Assembly: GCA_030704615.1 (NCBI GenBank)
Contig: CM060734.1
Coordinates: 43,662,042-43,726,041 of the forward strand
DNA from: Takakia lepidozioides
Taxonomy: Eukaryota > Streptophyta > Takakiopsida > Takakiales > Takakiaceae
DNA: 64,000 nt
Direction of reading: 5' to 3'
Position 1 is the stretch's first letter, and the number at the start of each line of letters is the position of its first letter. The position numbers and the translations under genes are program-made. This document shows, piece after piece, positions 11,188 to 24,062 of this stretch. The notes beneath the pieces were generated by a model that ran no database searches, had not been told where the DNA came from, and worked only from the letters and a program-made list of their open reading frames with translations.

Positions 11188-13640
11188 ACCTGGACATGAA
11201 CAACCAGATGTGACAGGCATCTGGTGGGATCGTGGTGGTTGGACCATTAAAGAATTTGAAGTGAATCAATTCCCTGTGGAACGAAGGAAAGAAAGATTGT
11301 CCAAACGATTCTTTCAAAGGTTCTTGGAATTGCCAGACGGTTGTAAAGAAAATATTCTTAAACGAGTGCATGATGCTGATCCAGAATGGGGTCTGGAGAA
11401 AGGAGTGATAAAGATTTATCAGGTAGCCTGTAGAGGAAGAGCACGTTGGTTACCAACATTGGTTTATTGATAGCATTGCTATCCATTAAACGAGTAGAGT
11501 TTGAAGGCTGGGAAGAAAGAAAGTGGGAATGTTTATACTCATATGCATGAAGAGCTTGTACTGGTAAAGAATTGGATTCCAAAGGATATTTTGTGGATCA
11601 AACTCACACCAAGAACAGCTTTTCAGACTTGTTTGCCATATGGTTATATGGTAACGGAGACTTCAAGTATAGCCAAGGGTGCATTGAAGCTTGAAAGAAA
11701 CCCAGGCATATACGAGAGATATTACAGAAGAGAGTTTTGGTTATTGCCACATTAAAAGAAATGAAAGACATGGGACAGTGAGTGAGAAAGAGAAGCTAGA
11801 CGACAGAGATATTCAGCAAAAAGAGAAAGCTATCTGAAAGCTAATTATCCATATCTTTGGGAGAGAGGAATAGACATAGGGGAATCATCTGGACCTCTCA
11901 CACCATCAAGATCAAAGAGTGCATCACCTATACCGGAAGAACTAGAGTTGGATGCCACTCCTTCTGTTTCTTTGCAAGAAAGATTAAGGGAATTGGTACA
12001 GGAAAAGATCAATCACGAGGTGAAAGATCTGAGGTACATCCTTGGATAAAAGACTTGACAGAAATCTTTGATAAGAGTTGGCATGGAAACAAAAGCAGGA
12101 AGGAACTCCAGTTTCTGAAGCAGAAGATGAAGAAGGAGAAGAGGATGTGGCAGAGCCAACGGAGAGTTCAGACTCTCCAACACCATTACAGTTGAGTTAC
12201 ATGAGTGAAGAAGAAACCCAAGGGCAGAACTTGGAGGATGAAAACAGAGAGAAGAAATTAGAAAAGAGGAAGAATATGAAGAAGTAGACCCAACAGCTGA
12301 GGTTGAGACTACAACCAGGACATCCCAACCCGTTGGACCTGGATCAAGTGGAGCACTTGGATCACAGGCCAACGAAGGTGTCGGCTCAGGGGGATCAGGC
12401 GGGCTGCCTGGATCTGGCTTTGGGGGGACAGGGAGTGTGGGAAGTAGTGCAACTGAAGCTGGGAATACTGTGAATATCGTGGGACCAGAAGCAGGAGTGC
12501 TCAAGGGCCACCACTTGGTGGAAGATCCACCACAAAAACAACAGGTCCAGAAGGACCAGCACCAGCAAGGGTTGCCAGCACCTGTCAGTGGGCAGAAGGT
12601 AGGGCCACAGATGGCGTTACAACCAACACGGGCAAAACCACCCTTTCCAATATATTCAGGAAAAGGGGATCCCGATGTACACATTAGCCAATTTGAGCAC
12701 ATGTGTATAGTGAACAATGAGAATGGCGATGATGCCAAAATGAGACTGTTTCCTTGTTCACTTATCAAGAAAGCAAGTGAATGGTATGCAAGATTTCCTG
12801 ATAATCATTTCCTAACCTGGAATGGCTTGAATACAGCATTTCGAAATAGGTTCAGGACAAGTAAAACTGAGGATGAAGTGTATGGAAGTTTACAACAGCT
12901 GAAAAGAAGAAGCGCATGAAACTGTTGAAGAGTATATGGAGAAGATGGAATTGATGATGAAAAAATGGCTGCAGTACCAGCGCCCGGTTTACAGAAGACT
13001 TGGTTTGTGAGTGGATTAAGACCAGAGTTGCAAAAGAAAGTGGATATGTTACCCCATAACACAGTGGAGGAGGCATTTGAAACTGCGAACAGAATTGAGC
13101 AATTGGGAATGCTCAGGAGAGAGAAAAAAAAGAAGATGAGGACTCTGAGGATGAGTCAGATGAGAAAAGAGCAAGAACTAAAAGAAAGAGTAAGAGAAAG
13201 GAAAAGTTGAAGAGGGATAACTATGAAAAAAAATTGAAAGAAGAAATCTTGAAGAAGTATGCCACAGAGGCTGCATGCAACACATTGGAGGAAGGGTGTA
13301 TGGTGTGCAAAGTGCCAGAATGAAGGCCATACCACCACAGAATGCCACATGAAGAGAGAAACACTGTACTATCTGTAAAATGGATAACCATTCTACTGAG
13401 AATTGTTACTACAAACAGAAGGACAGCTGCAAGAGAACCTAGGCAAGTAAGGGTGCATCAGGTGCAGCCCCAGCCAAGAAGAAACAATGATCAGGACCAC
13501 TATGGTAGGTCTGGTGGTTATAACAATGGCATGGAAGGGAGAGGTAATTCAAGGGGGAATTACCAAGGAAATTCCAGAGGCAACTATCAGGGTAATCCAA
13601 GGGGGAATTACCAGCCCGGGAATCAGGATTATAGATAATC
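11180..13640 (+). pseudogene. gag (copy B), frameshifted
   Basis: Gag block with no clean start; the first open frame runs from the PBS region through 11470 with a WWDRGGW-type segment, and pieces continue at 11501-11755 and 11857-12287. The region after 12300 matches base 1 onward of copy A: a Gly/Ser-rich linker, a capsid segment (12600-12915) with ASEWYARFPDNHFLTWNGL, and a broken first zinc knuckle pair (13290-13410). An RGNYQGN tandem repeat lies at about 13545-13620. At least five frame changes make it non-functional. Copy B shows the N-terminal gag half that copy A lacks in this window. Confidence 0.8.
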
Positions 13641-15050
13641 CAAGAACAGACCAAGGGCGAGGACCCAATGGTGAAGAGCTATGTTACTATTGTAATCAGC
13701 CAGGACATCGCAAGGCAGCCTGTTCATTCTGGATAAGACACCAGAATGAGATGAGAGCTCCTGTGAATGAGGGCCCAGTGGTGGCAGCTCACATGGTTAG
13801 GCCATGTGTTGTACCAGAAGTAAGTACAATGATAGTAACAAGAAGTAAAGCCAAACTAATACCTCCAGTAGAAGAGGAAGAAGATGAGACGGAAGTAGCA
13901 ATGATATGCCTGAAGATGAAGAGACTTGGAAAGATGAGAAGGAACTGCACAAAGAAGTGGCAGATACTATAAGGGAAATGCAAAAGAGTACTGATATTCC
14001 TGTGGCAGATTCCTCTGATTCGGATGGAGAAAAAGAAGGGAGTGAGGAAGAAAGAAAAAAAAAGATGCAGACATGCAAAGTAATGAAGAGACTTTGGCTG
14101 CAGTAATATGTCAGACCAAAGCAGAGAAATTACCATTGGACAGCTATTAGCTGTGGCACCTTATTGTAGGCACAGGCTGTATCAGCAATCAATCGAATTG
14201 CCCAAGAGACAGGAAACACAGACCTGAACAGCAAGGTGACCAGTTATAATGTGAAGCGGAAGGGCGAGAACCAGTCATGGACTTTGATGATTCTATGCCA
14301 GTAATCCAATTGAGAATTGGAAGCACAGAACTAACTGATGTACTGATAGATGGTGGTTCTGAGAGTAAATATCATGACAGACCAATTAAGGAAGAAGCTT
14401 GGTCTAAGTAACATGAAACCAGCCCCATTTACAGTAACAATGGCAGATCAAAGAAGTGTGCAGCCATTGGGATTAATAAGAGGAGTTAAGATACAGATAC
14501 AGAAAATGATCTTTATGATCACAGTAACTGTATTAAAAATGGATGAAGTCATGGAGGCTTACTCCTTATTATTGGGGCGTCCGTGGCTGAAACAGGCCAG
14601 GGTATTCCATGACTGGAATTCTCAGTTACTAACCGTGCATAATGGGATACACGAGATACAAATTACCACAAAGAAATCTAGTAGATTACCCGCTACAAGA
14701 AGTCTCGAGGAGTCAGAGAGTATGACTGGAGAGGAGGACTGGATGAGGAGCAGGAAGCTACCCTATTGCTGCACACCCAGAGTGGGAGCAGGTTGCGGAG
14801 ATGCGGCTGGAAAGCCTAAGTTGTTTGAGAGGTATCTGCTGTGGTGTAGTGACAGCAACACAACTGAAGAGGAAACCAGCATTTCCCATCACATTTCTAT
14901 GAAGAGAGAGAAGGAGAAATAGAAATCCTAGAGAAGAACATCCACTGTGAGCTTACGGATGAAGTGGTGACTGGTTGGACAATCACAGCTGATGAGCAGG
15001 TGAGAGAAGTAAATGTGGGAACTCAGGAGGAACCGAGGATGGTGAAAGTA
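13641..15050 (+). pseudogene. gag C-terminus and protease (copy B)
   Basis: Starts with the third zinc knuckle (CYYCNQPGHRKAAC, about 13680-13722), then an acidic linker broken into frames (13840-14110). The protease region is displaced by a frameshift exactly at the catalytic loop: upstream of 14350 the frame differs and the DGGS loop is split. The domain body (VNIMTDQLRKKLGL onward) and the LLLGRPWL end at about 14565 are conserved. It aligns with 1222-2604 of copy A. Confidence 0.8.
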
Positions 15051-15900
15051 GGAGCTGATTGGAGCCGGAATTCTTCGAAGAAGCTAAAAGCTTGTTCATC
15101 AAATACAGAGATGTATTTGCTTGGAGCTATGAGGATCTAAAAGGGATACCACCTGAAGTCTGTCAGCATAAGATTGAACTGGAACCAGGGTCAGTACCAA
15201 TCAAGCAGGCGAGGTATAGAATGAATCCCAACTACGCACAGAAGGTTGGAGAAGAGATAAAGAAGTTAGCTGAGGCTAAGTTTATATACCCAATAGAGTA
15301 TACAACTTGGTTGTCACCCATTGTAATAGTTCCCAAGAAGAATGGCAAACTGAGAGTATGTGTGAACTATAAGAAGCTGAATGCTGTACGAAGAAAGATC
15401 CTTTCCCTTGCCATTCACAGAAGCAGTATTAGACACTGTGGCAGGCCATGAGATGTACTCATTCATGGATGGCTTCAGTGGTTATAATCAAGTGCAAGTG
15501 GCAGAAGAAGACCAAGGGAAAACAGCTTTCATCACAGACTGGGGGCTTATGCATACAAAGTCATGCCCTTTGGACTTTGTAATGCACCAGCGACCTTTCA
15601 GAGAGTGATAAGTGAATCTTTTCATGAGTATCTGGATGATTTCATGCAGGTATTCTTGGATGATTTCAGTGTGTACAAGCTCTAAGAGTGAGCACTTGCA
15701 TAAATTGGAGTTATGTTGGCCAGATGCAGGATGAGAGGTCTGGGCCTGAATCCAGAGAAGTGTACTTTTGTGTGAACTCAGGGGTGCTTCTGGGACACAT
15801 TGTGTGTAAGAAGGGACTCCTTGTGGATCCCAGGAAGACAGAGTCCATTAAAGCATCTCCACCCCAGTGAATGTTAAAAGTCTACGAAGATTCCTTGGGC
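15051..15900 (+). pseudogene. Reverse transcriptase (copy B)
   Basis: Same domain as in copy A. IVIVPKKNGKLRVCVNYKKLN is present at about 15320-15385, then a frameshift, FMDGFSGYNQVQV at about 15465, and the FLDDFSVY catalytic box at about 15655. Small indels near 15385, 15545, 15680 and 15770 scatter the reading frame. The upstream start of this block (EFFEEAKSLFIKYRDVFAWSYEDL) is the usual N-terminal lead of Gypsy RT. Confidence 0.85.
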
Positions 15901-16500
15901 AAACCAGTTATTACAGAAGATTTGTCAAAGGTATGCACAAATAGCAGCACCATTGAGCAAGCTTCTGAAGAAAGATGCAGTGTTTGCCTGGACAGCTGAA
16001 TGTCAATAGGCGTTTGAGGAACTTACACTGTCAGTAACAACTACACCTGTGCTGATTAACCCCCCACTGGCATGTAGTATTTCATGTTCACTTCGATGCA
16101 TCAGGAGAAGCGTTGGTGCGGTGTTAGCCCAGAATGTTACAGGGAATATAGATTCACCTGTGTACTATGCTAGCCGGTTGATGAACAGTGCTGAGAGGAA
16201 CTATAGTACAACGGAAAGAGAAGCATTGGCAATGATTTATGCAGTCAAGAAATTCAGGCATTACCTATTGGGAAGAAAGTTTATGTTTATGTGGATCACC
16301 AGGCTCTGATATATCTGGTGAACAAACCTTTGATAAGTGGAAGGATAGCGAGGTGGTTAATAATCTTGCATGAGTTTGAGTTCGAGGTTATTTACAAGCC
16401 TGGCCGTTTGCATCTTGTGGCAGATCATTTGTCACGACTAACAACAGGAGAGGCCGCCACAGGAGTGGACGATCAGTTACCTGATGCGAGTTTATTTATA
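15901..16500 (+). pseudogene. RNase H (copy B)
   Basis: RNase H of Gypsy pol. Pieces include AVLAQNVTGNIDSPVYYASRLM (about 16120-16185), the TEREALAMIYAVKKFRHYLLG segment with the catalytic Glu, and VDHQALIYLVNKP (16290-16330). The domain ends with the GRLHLVADHLSRL tail at about 16400-16440. One frame change separates the halves near 16285. Confidence 0.8.
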
Positions 16501-17915
16501 ATGGAGGTGCAAGGAAGTGCAGATGAATGGTTAGATTGGCAGTGGCCAATCAGATACTACCTTGCTCATGGTCAGTGCCCACCTAGTTATGGTAAGGAGC
16601 AGAGGAAGAGAATTGCTATCAAAGCTTTACCTTACTATGGTAGGAAGCAGAATGTATAAGTTAGGACCTGATGGAGTACTAAAACGATGCTTGTACCACC
16701 ATGAAGTAAATAAAGTCTTGGAGGAAGTTCATAAAGGAGTGGCTGGAGGTCATTTTGGAGAAGAGACTACCAGTAGAAAGATACTACTCGCAGGATACTG
16801 GTGGCCTACTTTGTTCAAAGATGTACATGAGTATTGTCAGAAGTGTGATGAATGTCAGAGGCTAGGACCTTTGCAGAGATCTGGAAGGATGGCCTTGCAT
16901 CCTACAATGCCTACGGAACCATTTCAGAAATGGGGACTAGACTTTGTTGGACCAATTAATCCACCATCCAAGAATACACGAAACAGGTACATAATTACAG
17001 CCATTGATTATACTACAAAGTGGGTGGAAGCTAAAGCTTTGAGGGACAACACAGCCAAGTCCACAGCAAGGTTCCTGTACGAGAACATACTTACACGATT
17101 TGGCTGTCCCTTAGAATTTATCAGTGATCAAGGAAGTCACTTCATGAATGAGACCATTGAGTTGTTGACTAAAGAGTTTATGATTGTGCATAGAAAGAGT
17201 ACAACATATTACCCGCAGGGTAATGGGCAGGCAGAGGCTACCAACAAAATACTATGTACTATCTTGGCTAAGATAGTCAATGCAAACAGAACGGATTGGG
17301 ATACAAAGCTGCTGACAGCTTTATGGTCATACAGGACTTCATATAAAGTCACCACTAAGTATACACCATTCCAATTAGTTTATGGTATGGAAGCCTTACT
17401 TCCAGTGGAATTCCTGTTACCTACCATGAGAATGGAGTGGGGAAAAAGAATGGAATTGCAAGACTCCATCAAGGTCAGGAAACATGAATTATACCATGTG
17501 GAAGAAGTACATGCTGATGCAGCTGATAATATGACCATAATTCAGATGAAGCGAAAGGAACAGTTTGATGAAGGCAAGTTAAAGACTTTTAAGACGGGGG
17601 ATTTGGTTCTATGGTTGCAGAAGAAAGGAAAAGATTCAAGCTTCTAAGCTTAAATCACCGTGGAAAGGACCTTATGTCATACAAAAGATGTATGATAACA
17701 ACACCGCTATGTTACAAACCATTAACAAAGAAATGCTGGGAAGAGTCAATGCAAATAAGTTGAAGGGTTACAGTGGTATCCATGACAAACCCCTGCAGCA
17801 TGATTTGCATATAGAACCGCAAGAACAGTCACGGGCTGCACCAGTGTTACGAACGGAGTATGGAACACTTGTTGCTAGGCCCAGCATATACGACCAGGGT
17901 GGGCAAAACAAACGG
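16501..17915 (+). pseudogene. Integrase (copy B), nearly intact
   Basis: The longest surviving pol frame of the A/B family (16562-17647). It holds the HHCC zinc domain (CQKCDEC at about 16835), and the catalytic triad in GLDFVGP, FISDQGSHF and GQAEATNK. The C-terminal module (KTGDLVLWLQKKGK) follows, with a frameshift at about 17640 and continuation at 17688. It corresponds to 4057-5448 of copy A, but B retains the VTTKYTPFQLVYGME stretch that A has lost. Confidence 0.85.
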
Positions 17916-17918
17916 GAC

Positions 17919-18125
17919 ACAGCCTATCACAGCCCGCCAAGGCGCAACACAGCCAACCACAGCCCATCACGACGTGACACAGCCAACCACAGCCCAGCAA
18001 GGCGCAACACAGCCTATAACAACATACCACAGCGTGTCACAGCGTGTCACAGCTTACCACAGTGCATCACAGCCTATCACAGGGTAACACAGTATGACAC
18101 AGCCTGTCACAGCTCAACACAGCCT
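17919..18125 (+). repeat. CACAGC-rich array after pol (copy B)
   Basis: About 205 bp of units such as GACACAGCCAACCACAGCCC. It occupies the same place as 5448-5612 in copy A. One frame is open through the array, so it could be read as a His/Thr/Ala-rich tail of integrase; this is probably incidental. Confidence 0.8.
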
Positions 18126-18179
18126 ACTAAAGTTACACCATCCATAGAATCAGTGGCAAGTGGACACATAATAACTTCA

Positions 18180-19122
18180 GGAAAATGGATGACGGAAGAG
18201 GAAACGGAAATTACTTTAAAAATAGCACGTGGAGGTCAGGGCGCGACACACAGCAGACAATGAAGTGCAAGGACAGGTGTCAAAAAGAAAGAAGACAAGA
18301 ACGGCCGTCAAAAGGGATGAAAGCCAGGCCCATTAATGAGTACGGAAAAAGGGAAACGGAACGAACGGCAAGTACAGAAAAGCCGAATTCTTGTCACATG
18401 TGTGATCCTAGTGGACTATCCAAGAAGGAAAGTCCACTAAAGAAGATAAAATTTAAAATCCAGTCACAGCGGATACAGCCAATAGAAAACCAGAGAAAGG
18501 ATCAAGAAAATGGAGAAAAATTGAGCGCAAGAGGCGGTGTCTCGACAGGACAGGCCATAAATGCTATAACTTGGAAACTATGGAGGAACTAACAGACTAT
18601 ACGCTCGCAATATTACTTACGCAGTGGCATAGACACGACAAGACAGAGCAGAGCTTTTCTCTTGAACAATGCTTGCAAGCCCCGCAGGCTTACAAGAAAT
18701 TATCCATAGCTTTCTGCGGCAACCATACGTTTATGCTTTGTGCACTACAGGCATTCCTGCAGTTGTTACAGCCAAAGCAGTTCTGTGAGTCTAAAATGAA
18801 GAGAGTGAGAGGAATGGAGGAAATCAGGGTGAAGAGCACCACAATTCTGCAGAAACAAACGATGGCTACCCCACAGACGATAAAGATACTGGAGGAGCTG
18901 AGATTGGAAGGATTGCAAAGCCTGGATTGGACACTACACCATAGACAGTACATGTTACAATTTTTGCAGAACTTTGAGCCAAGGACAGGAACAACAATGG
19001 TGAAGGGAGTTGAATTAATGATTACTCCCCTATACCTCCAGCAATTGTTTCGATTGCCAGCAGGTCAAGTGCATGTGGGGGAACACAGGGCAAGACTGCA
19101 AATAGGGGACTTATTCCAAGAA
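18180..19122 (+). pseudogene. Third ORF (ORF3) of the A/B family, copy B, truncated
   Basis: A basic leader (18185-18592) is followed by an ATG at 18580 opening a frame of about 180 codons, clearly homologous to 6100-6630 of copy A (AFCGNHTF and LCALQA segments, then TPLYLQQLFRLPAGQVHV). The homology ends after the codons for QEG at 19122, where the sequence turns into unrelated DNA starting TGCCGCATTACGG. The rest of ORF3 and the 3' LTR of B are absent. This frame is more intact than that of A and best shows the conserved N-terminal domain. Confidence 0.7.
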
Positions 19123-19543
19123 GGGTGCCGCATTACGGTTCGCACGTGCGAGAATTCTGAGGGGTTCAGTGTTCTCGACAGTCGGCGCCCTGAAGACTCG
19201 GTGCGATTATCTTACTATGACCAAGGCTGCAACTACCAGTACCTACTACGTTACTTGGAACTGCGGCGCCGCATTTTCTTGTCGGGGATCGAATGAGATA
19301 AACAAAGTTTGGGAGAGCAGAAAAACAAGAACCCCCAAAAAAAACAAAAATCCAGGCACGTGGAAACAGAAGGTAATGACATAGTATTATCTTAGTTTGA
19401 CCAAAATAGGTTACTGGTAGACAAGACATAAGTCAAACCTTTCTGTAGCCAAAGTTAGAGGTACTTGCAGTAGTACAGTTCTACTATAACTAAAACTCCG
19501 AAAAGGATGGGCGTAACATTGTCTTGTGCCCCGCAAGCCAAGC

Positions 19544-20294
19544 TCACTGGTCCCCTGGATCCATATTCAGAAGAGTGTACATCTCGTCGGGGCTCAACGC
19601 TAGTGCATGTATGAAGTGATGAGTTGTGGAATTACACCAGAGGCTATTTAGGTACACGTAGTACAAATGCTTGCAAGGGCAGTATGATGCCCCCTTCTTC
19701 GCCATGATCTGGAAGTCGGTGCAATTTGCAGGTAGGTAATTCTGAAATGGTGATGGTGTACACCTCATTGCGGACAACTGAGCCTGCCGTGGCCATCTGA
19801 TACACACGCCCGAAGCCTGGTGGGGACATTTATGTTGAGCTCTGGATTGTATAGTTCATCCCAAGTGCATTCCCCATCCTTGTCTCGTTCACTTTTGAGG
19901 GAGGTCGCCGTCTCTTCAGTTTTCCCCAACGGTGTGTAGGATGCTTAGAGTTGTCACATACATTTGATCTTGCTCTCATAGGGGTCGGTGGTGGAGGCTG
20001 TGGAACCGGAAATGGTTGTCTGGGGACGTCAGTGCGCTGCACCATCCAAAATCCTGCTGCAGTAAGGGCGTCGGCCTCAACCTGACTCATATTGTATCCC
20101 GGTTCCACCAGCCACACCGAGGGAGCCTCTGGCACTGCTTGTATGCCGTACTTGGGCTTTCCATAGATACAAGCCATAATGTCATGCCTACAGACCCAGA
20201 ACTGGGTCGTCGTCGCCTCCGCAAACTTTGCATGGACAAATCTTCCCGTGAAAGTAGGAGCAGGGACAACCCCAACTGGGTTCCTTCTTATCAT
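19544..20294 (-). pseudogene. SWIM zinc-finger protein, decayed
   Basis: Read leftward, the first piece (20294-19830, 154 codons) has a Pro-rich stretch and a Lys/Arg-rich patch. After frame changes, a SWIM-type zinc finger appears at about 19723-19667: a Cys, then TDFQIMAKKGASY, then CPCKH, followed by LYYVYLNSL and a trailing helix ending LALSPDEMYTLL. SWIM fingers (C-x-C-x(n)-C-x-H) occur in MULE transposases and in some plant regulators. A frameshift lies just before the first Cys pair. No transposase DDE core is visible, so the assignment stays at domain level. Confidence 0.5.
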
Positions 20295-20559
20295 CTATCC
20301 ACAATGTTGTCGTGTATCACTCGAATTGCAGAACACTTGCCTCATATGGGGTGCCGCAGACTGACACCGAATTTGATCCACTGAGGAGCGAGTATGGGTG
20401 GATGTCAAGGGGACGGAACTCCGACGATGCATTTTCGTCTAGGCTGCCATCAACATGTACCCCTTCAGTGGATTTTGGGGAAGTGAGGTGGGCGGACTGC
20501 CATTCGAGCTTGCGGTGGGGACGGTCGTCCCCACTACCACTTACCGGTGCCTTCATGAC

Positions 20560-23500
20560 AATGGGACAGAAATGCCGCACCGCATATCCATTCGGACGGC
20601 CATACACCCTTGCCTTCATGACAGAGGGGACAGAAATGCGGTGCCGCATTTTCGTCCGGACTGCCATTAGACCTTGCCTTCATGACAATGGGGACGGATA
20701 TGCGGTGCCGCATTTCAGTCCCCACTACCAGTTACCCTTGCCTCCATAATAGTAGGACGGAAATGTGGCACAGCATTTCCGTCCCACCTACTATACACCC
20801 TTGCCTTCATGACAGTAGGGACGGAAAATCGGTTTTGCATTTCCGTCCAGACTGCCCTGAGACCCTTCCTTCATGACATTGGGGACGGAAATGCGGTGCC
20901 GCATTTCCGTCCGGACTGCCATTGGACCTTGCCTTCATGACAGTGGGGACGGATGAAATGCGGTGTCGCATTTCCGTCCTGATTGCCATTGGACCTTGCC
21001 ATCATTACAGTGGGGACGGACGGAAATGCTGCATTTCCGTCCGGACTGCCATTGGACCTTGCCTTCACTACAGTGGGGACGGAAACGCAGTGCCGCTTTT
21101 CCGTCCGGACTGCCGGAAGACCTTGCATTCATAACAATGGGGACGCAAATGCGGTGCCGCATTTCGGCCGTCCCCACTACCAGTTACCCTTGCCTCCATA
21201 ACAGTGGGATGGAAATGCGGTGCCGCATTTCAATCGCCACTACCAGTTACCCTTGCCTCCATGACAGTGTTCCGTCCCACCTGCCATACACCCATTGCCT
21301 TCTGGAAATGCGGCGCCGCATTTCTATCCATCGACGATGACTATAGAGAAAAAAAAATTAGGGTTCTGGTTTTTCTTACCCGCCACCCCCTGTGGTCGGA
21401 AATGCGGCACCGCATTTCCATCCAACGGGTAGAGCTAGAAAAAACAAGGAAAATTTTTTTTTTGGATTTTTTTTTCTCTACCCCCTATAGGCCGAAATGA
21501 GGCGCCGCATTTCAATCCAGCGGCGATGAGAAGAGAAAAGAAAATGTTTTACGGTTATTTTTTTCCCCCCCCTCTACCCCCTGTTGTTGGAAATGCGGCA
21601 TCGATCCTGCGGGGATGACTAGAGAGGGCAAAAAAAAAAACAAAAAAACAAACTTCATTTATTTATTTATTTTTTGCCTTTCACCCCTATGGACGCAAAT
21701 GCGGCGCCGCATTTCAATCCAGCGGCGATGACAAGAGGAAAAAAAAGGTTAGGGTTATTGTTTTTCCTCTCTATTCCCCCTGTTGTTGGAAATGCGGCGC
21801 CGCATTCCATCCAGCGGGGATGACTAGAGAACAACCAAGAAAAAAAAAAAAAACCCACAAATTTTTTTTATTTTTTTATTTTTTTCCCCCCACAGCCCCC
21901 CCCACCGTATGGACGGAAATGCGGCACCGCATTTCAATCCAGCGGCGATGACAAGAGGAAGAAAAACGGTTAGGGTTATTTTTTTCCCCCTTCTACCCCT
22001 TGTTGTTGGAAATGCGGCACCGCATTTCCATCCAGCGGGGATGACTAAAAAAGCTTGGGGGGGGGGGATTTTATTTTGTCCCCACCCCTATGGACGGAAA
22101 TGCGGCACCGCATTTCAATCCAGCGACGATGACAAGAGGAAAAAAAATGGTTAGGATTATTTTTTTTCCCCCCTTCTATCCCCTGTTGTTGGAAATGCGG
22201 CGTCGCATTTCCATCCAGCGGGGATGACTAAGGGCAGACGGGGGTGGGGGCAAGAAAAAAAAAATAAAAAAAAAATAAAAATTTGTCCCCACCCCTATGG
22301 GCGGAAATGCGGCGCCGCATTTCAATACAGCGGCGATGACAAGAGGAAAAAAACGGTTAGGGTTATTTTTTTTTCCCCCTTCCATCCCCTGTTGTTGGAA
22401 ATGTGGCACCGCATTTCCATCCAGCGGGGATGACTAGAGGGGGGCAGGGGAGGGGGAAAAAACAAACAAACAAAGAACAAAAACTATTTTTGTCCCCACC
22501 CCTATGGACGGAAATGCGGCGCCGCATTTCAATTTAGTGGCGATGACAAGAAAAAATAAAGTTAGGGTTGCTTTTTCCACCCCCCCCCCCCCCCCCTCTA
22601 CCCTCTGTTGTTGGAAATGCGGCGCCGCATTTCCATCTAGCGGGGATGACAAGAGAAAAAAAAGAAAAAAAAGAAAAACTGAGAATTTTTTATTTCTTGT
22701 TTTCACCCCCTTCGGATGGAAATGCGGCACCGCATTTCAATCCAGCGGCGATGACTAGAGGAAAAACAATCAGGGGTTATTTCCCCCCTCCCCCCTGTGG
22801 TTGAAAATGCGGCGCCGCAATTACCATCCAGCGGGAATGACTAGAGGGGAAAAAAAAAAAACACCGTCAAACGACTTTCAAAGAGCACGGGTGGATGGCA
22901 GTCGAGACGGAAATGCGGCACCGCATTTCCGTCCTGACTCACATCCCCCTTTGCACGATGATCATCATTTGGGGAAAAGAGGTGGGCGGGATGAACCTGG
23001 CGACGAAAATGCGCTGCCGCATTTTTGTCCGGACTGACACCTACCGATCACTTTATACCTAGTGGGACGGAAATGCGGCACCGCATTTCCATCCGGGTTC
23101 CCACTGAACCATGCCTTCCTACCATTGTGGATGGATATGTGGTGCCGCATTTCCGTTCTAACTGACACCTAAGCATCCTTGACACATGGTGGGATGATAA
23201 TCCGGTGCCGCATTTCCGTCCGGGCTCCCATTCCACCATGCATTTTTAACAGTCTGGACGGAAATGCGTTGCCGCATTTTCGTCCGGACTGACACCTAAG
23301 CATCCCTTAACACCCGGTGGGACGGAAATACGGCGCCGCATTTCCGTTTGGGGTCCCACTGGACCATGCCTTTCTACCATTGTGGATGGAAATGCGGTGC
23401 CGCATTTCCTAACTCACACCTAAGTATCCTTGATACATGGTGGGATGATAATCCGGTGCCGCATTTCCGTCCGGGCTCCCATTCCACCATGCATTTTTAA

Positions 23501-24062
23501 CAGTCTGGACGGAAATGCGGTGCAGCATTTCCGTCTGGGCTCCAACTGTACGATCCCTAAACAGGTGGTCAGATCCCCATCCAGACATTGCTTTCCCGAG
23601 AGTCCGGACGGAAACGCGCCACCGTATTTCCGTCCGGACTGATAGTGGACCATCCCTTCATTTTTGGTGGGACGGAAATGCGGTGCCGCATTTCCGTCTA
23701 GAAGACCACTTCAGTTTGCGTACTTGGCAGTTGAAGGGAAATGCGACGCCGCATTTCCGTCTGGACTGTCATTGTACATTTTCTTAATGACAGCTTCGAC
23801 GGAATTGCGGTGCCGCATTCCAGGCCCGCTACCACTTCTCTGGCAGACAGGACAACGAAACGGAAGTGTGGCACCGCATTCCCGTTGAACTTGCCAAACA
23901 ACCTTTTCTTCATGATAGGATGGCCGCAAATCCAACCATCCAGCCTTACCATCCTGAGAATAGGGACGGAAAAGCGGTGCCGTATTTCCGTCCCAGCTGC
24001 CCTCCACGCTTGCCTTCAGTAAAGAGGGTTCACGAAGGGGACGGAAATGCGGTACCGCATTT
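20560..24062. repeat. Array of GC-rich palindromes (GGAAATGCGGYRCCGCATTTCC type)
   Basis: More than 40 copies of an imperfect palindrome, consensus GAAATGCGGYRCCGCATTTC, mostly flanked by GGAC...GTCC that lengthens the hairpin to about 30 bp. In 20560-21290 and 22880-24062 spacing is about 65 bp, with spacers such as CCATTGGACCTTGCCTTCAT. In 21290-22850 spacing is about 95-110 bp, with alternating spacers containing A/T runs, CCCCCTGTTGTTGG and GCGGGGATGACTAG. Apparent proteins across it are translations of the repeat. The functional role is unknown. Confidence 0.9.

Noticed and set aside
20560-24062. CRISPR-like appearance of the regularly spaced palindromes
   Set aside because: Spacers are themselves repetitive, the context is eukaryotic transposon DNA and no cas genes are present.
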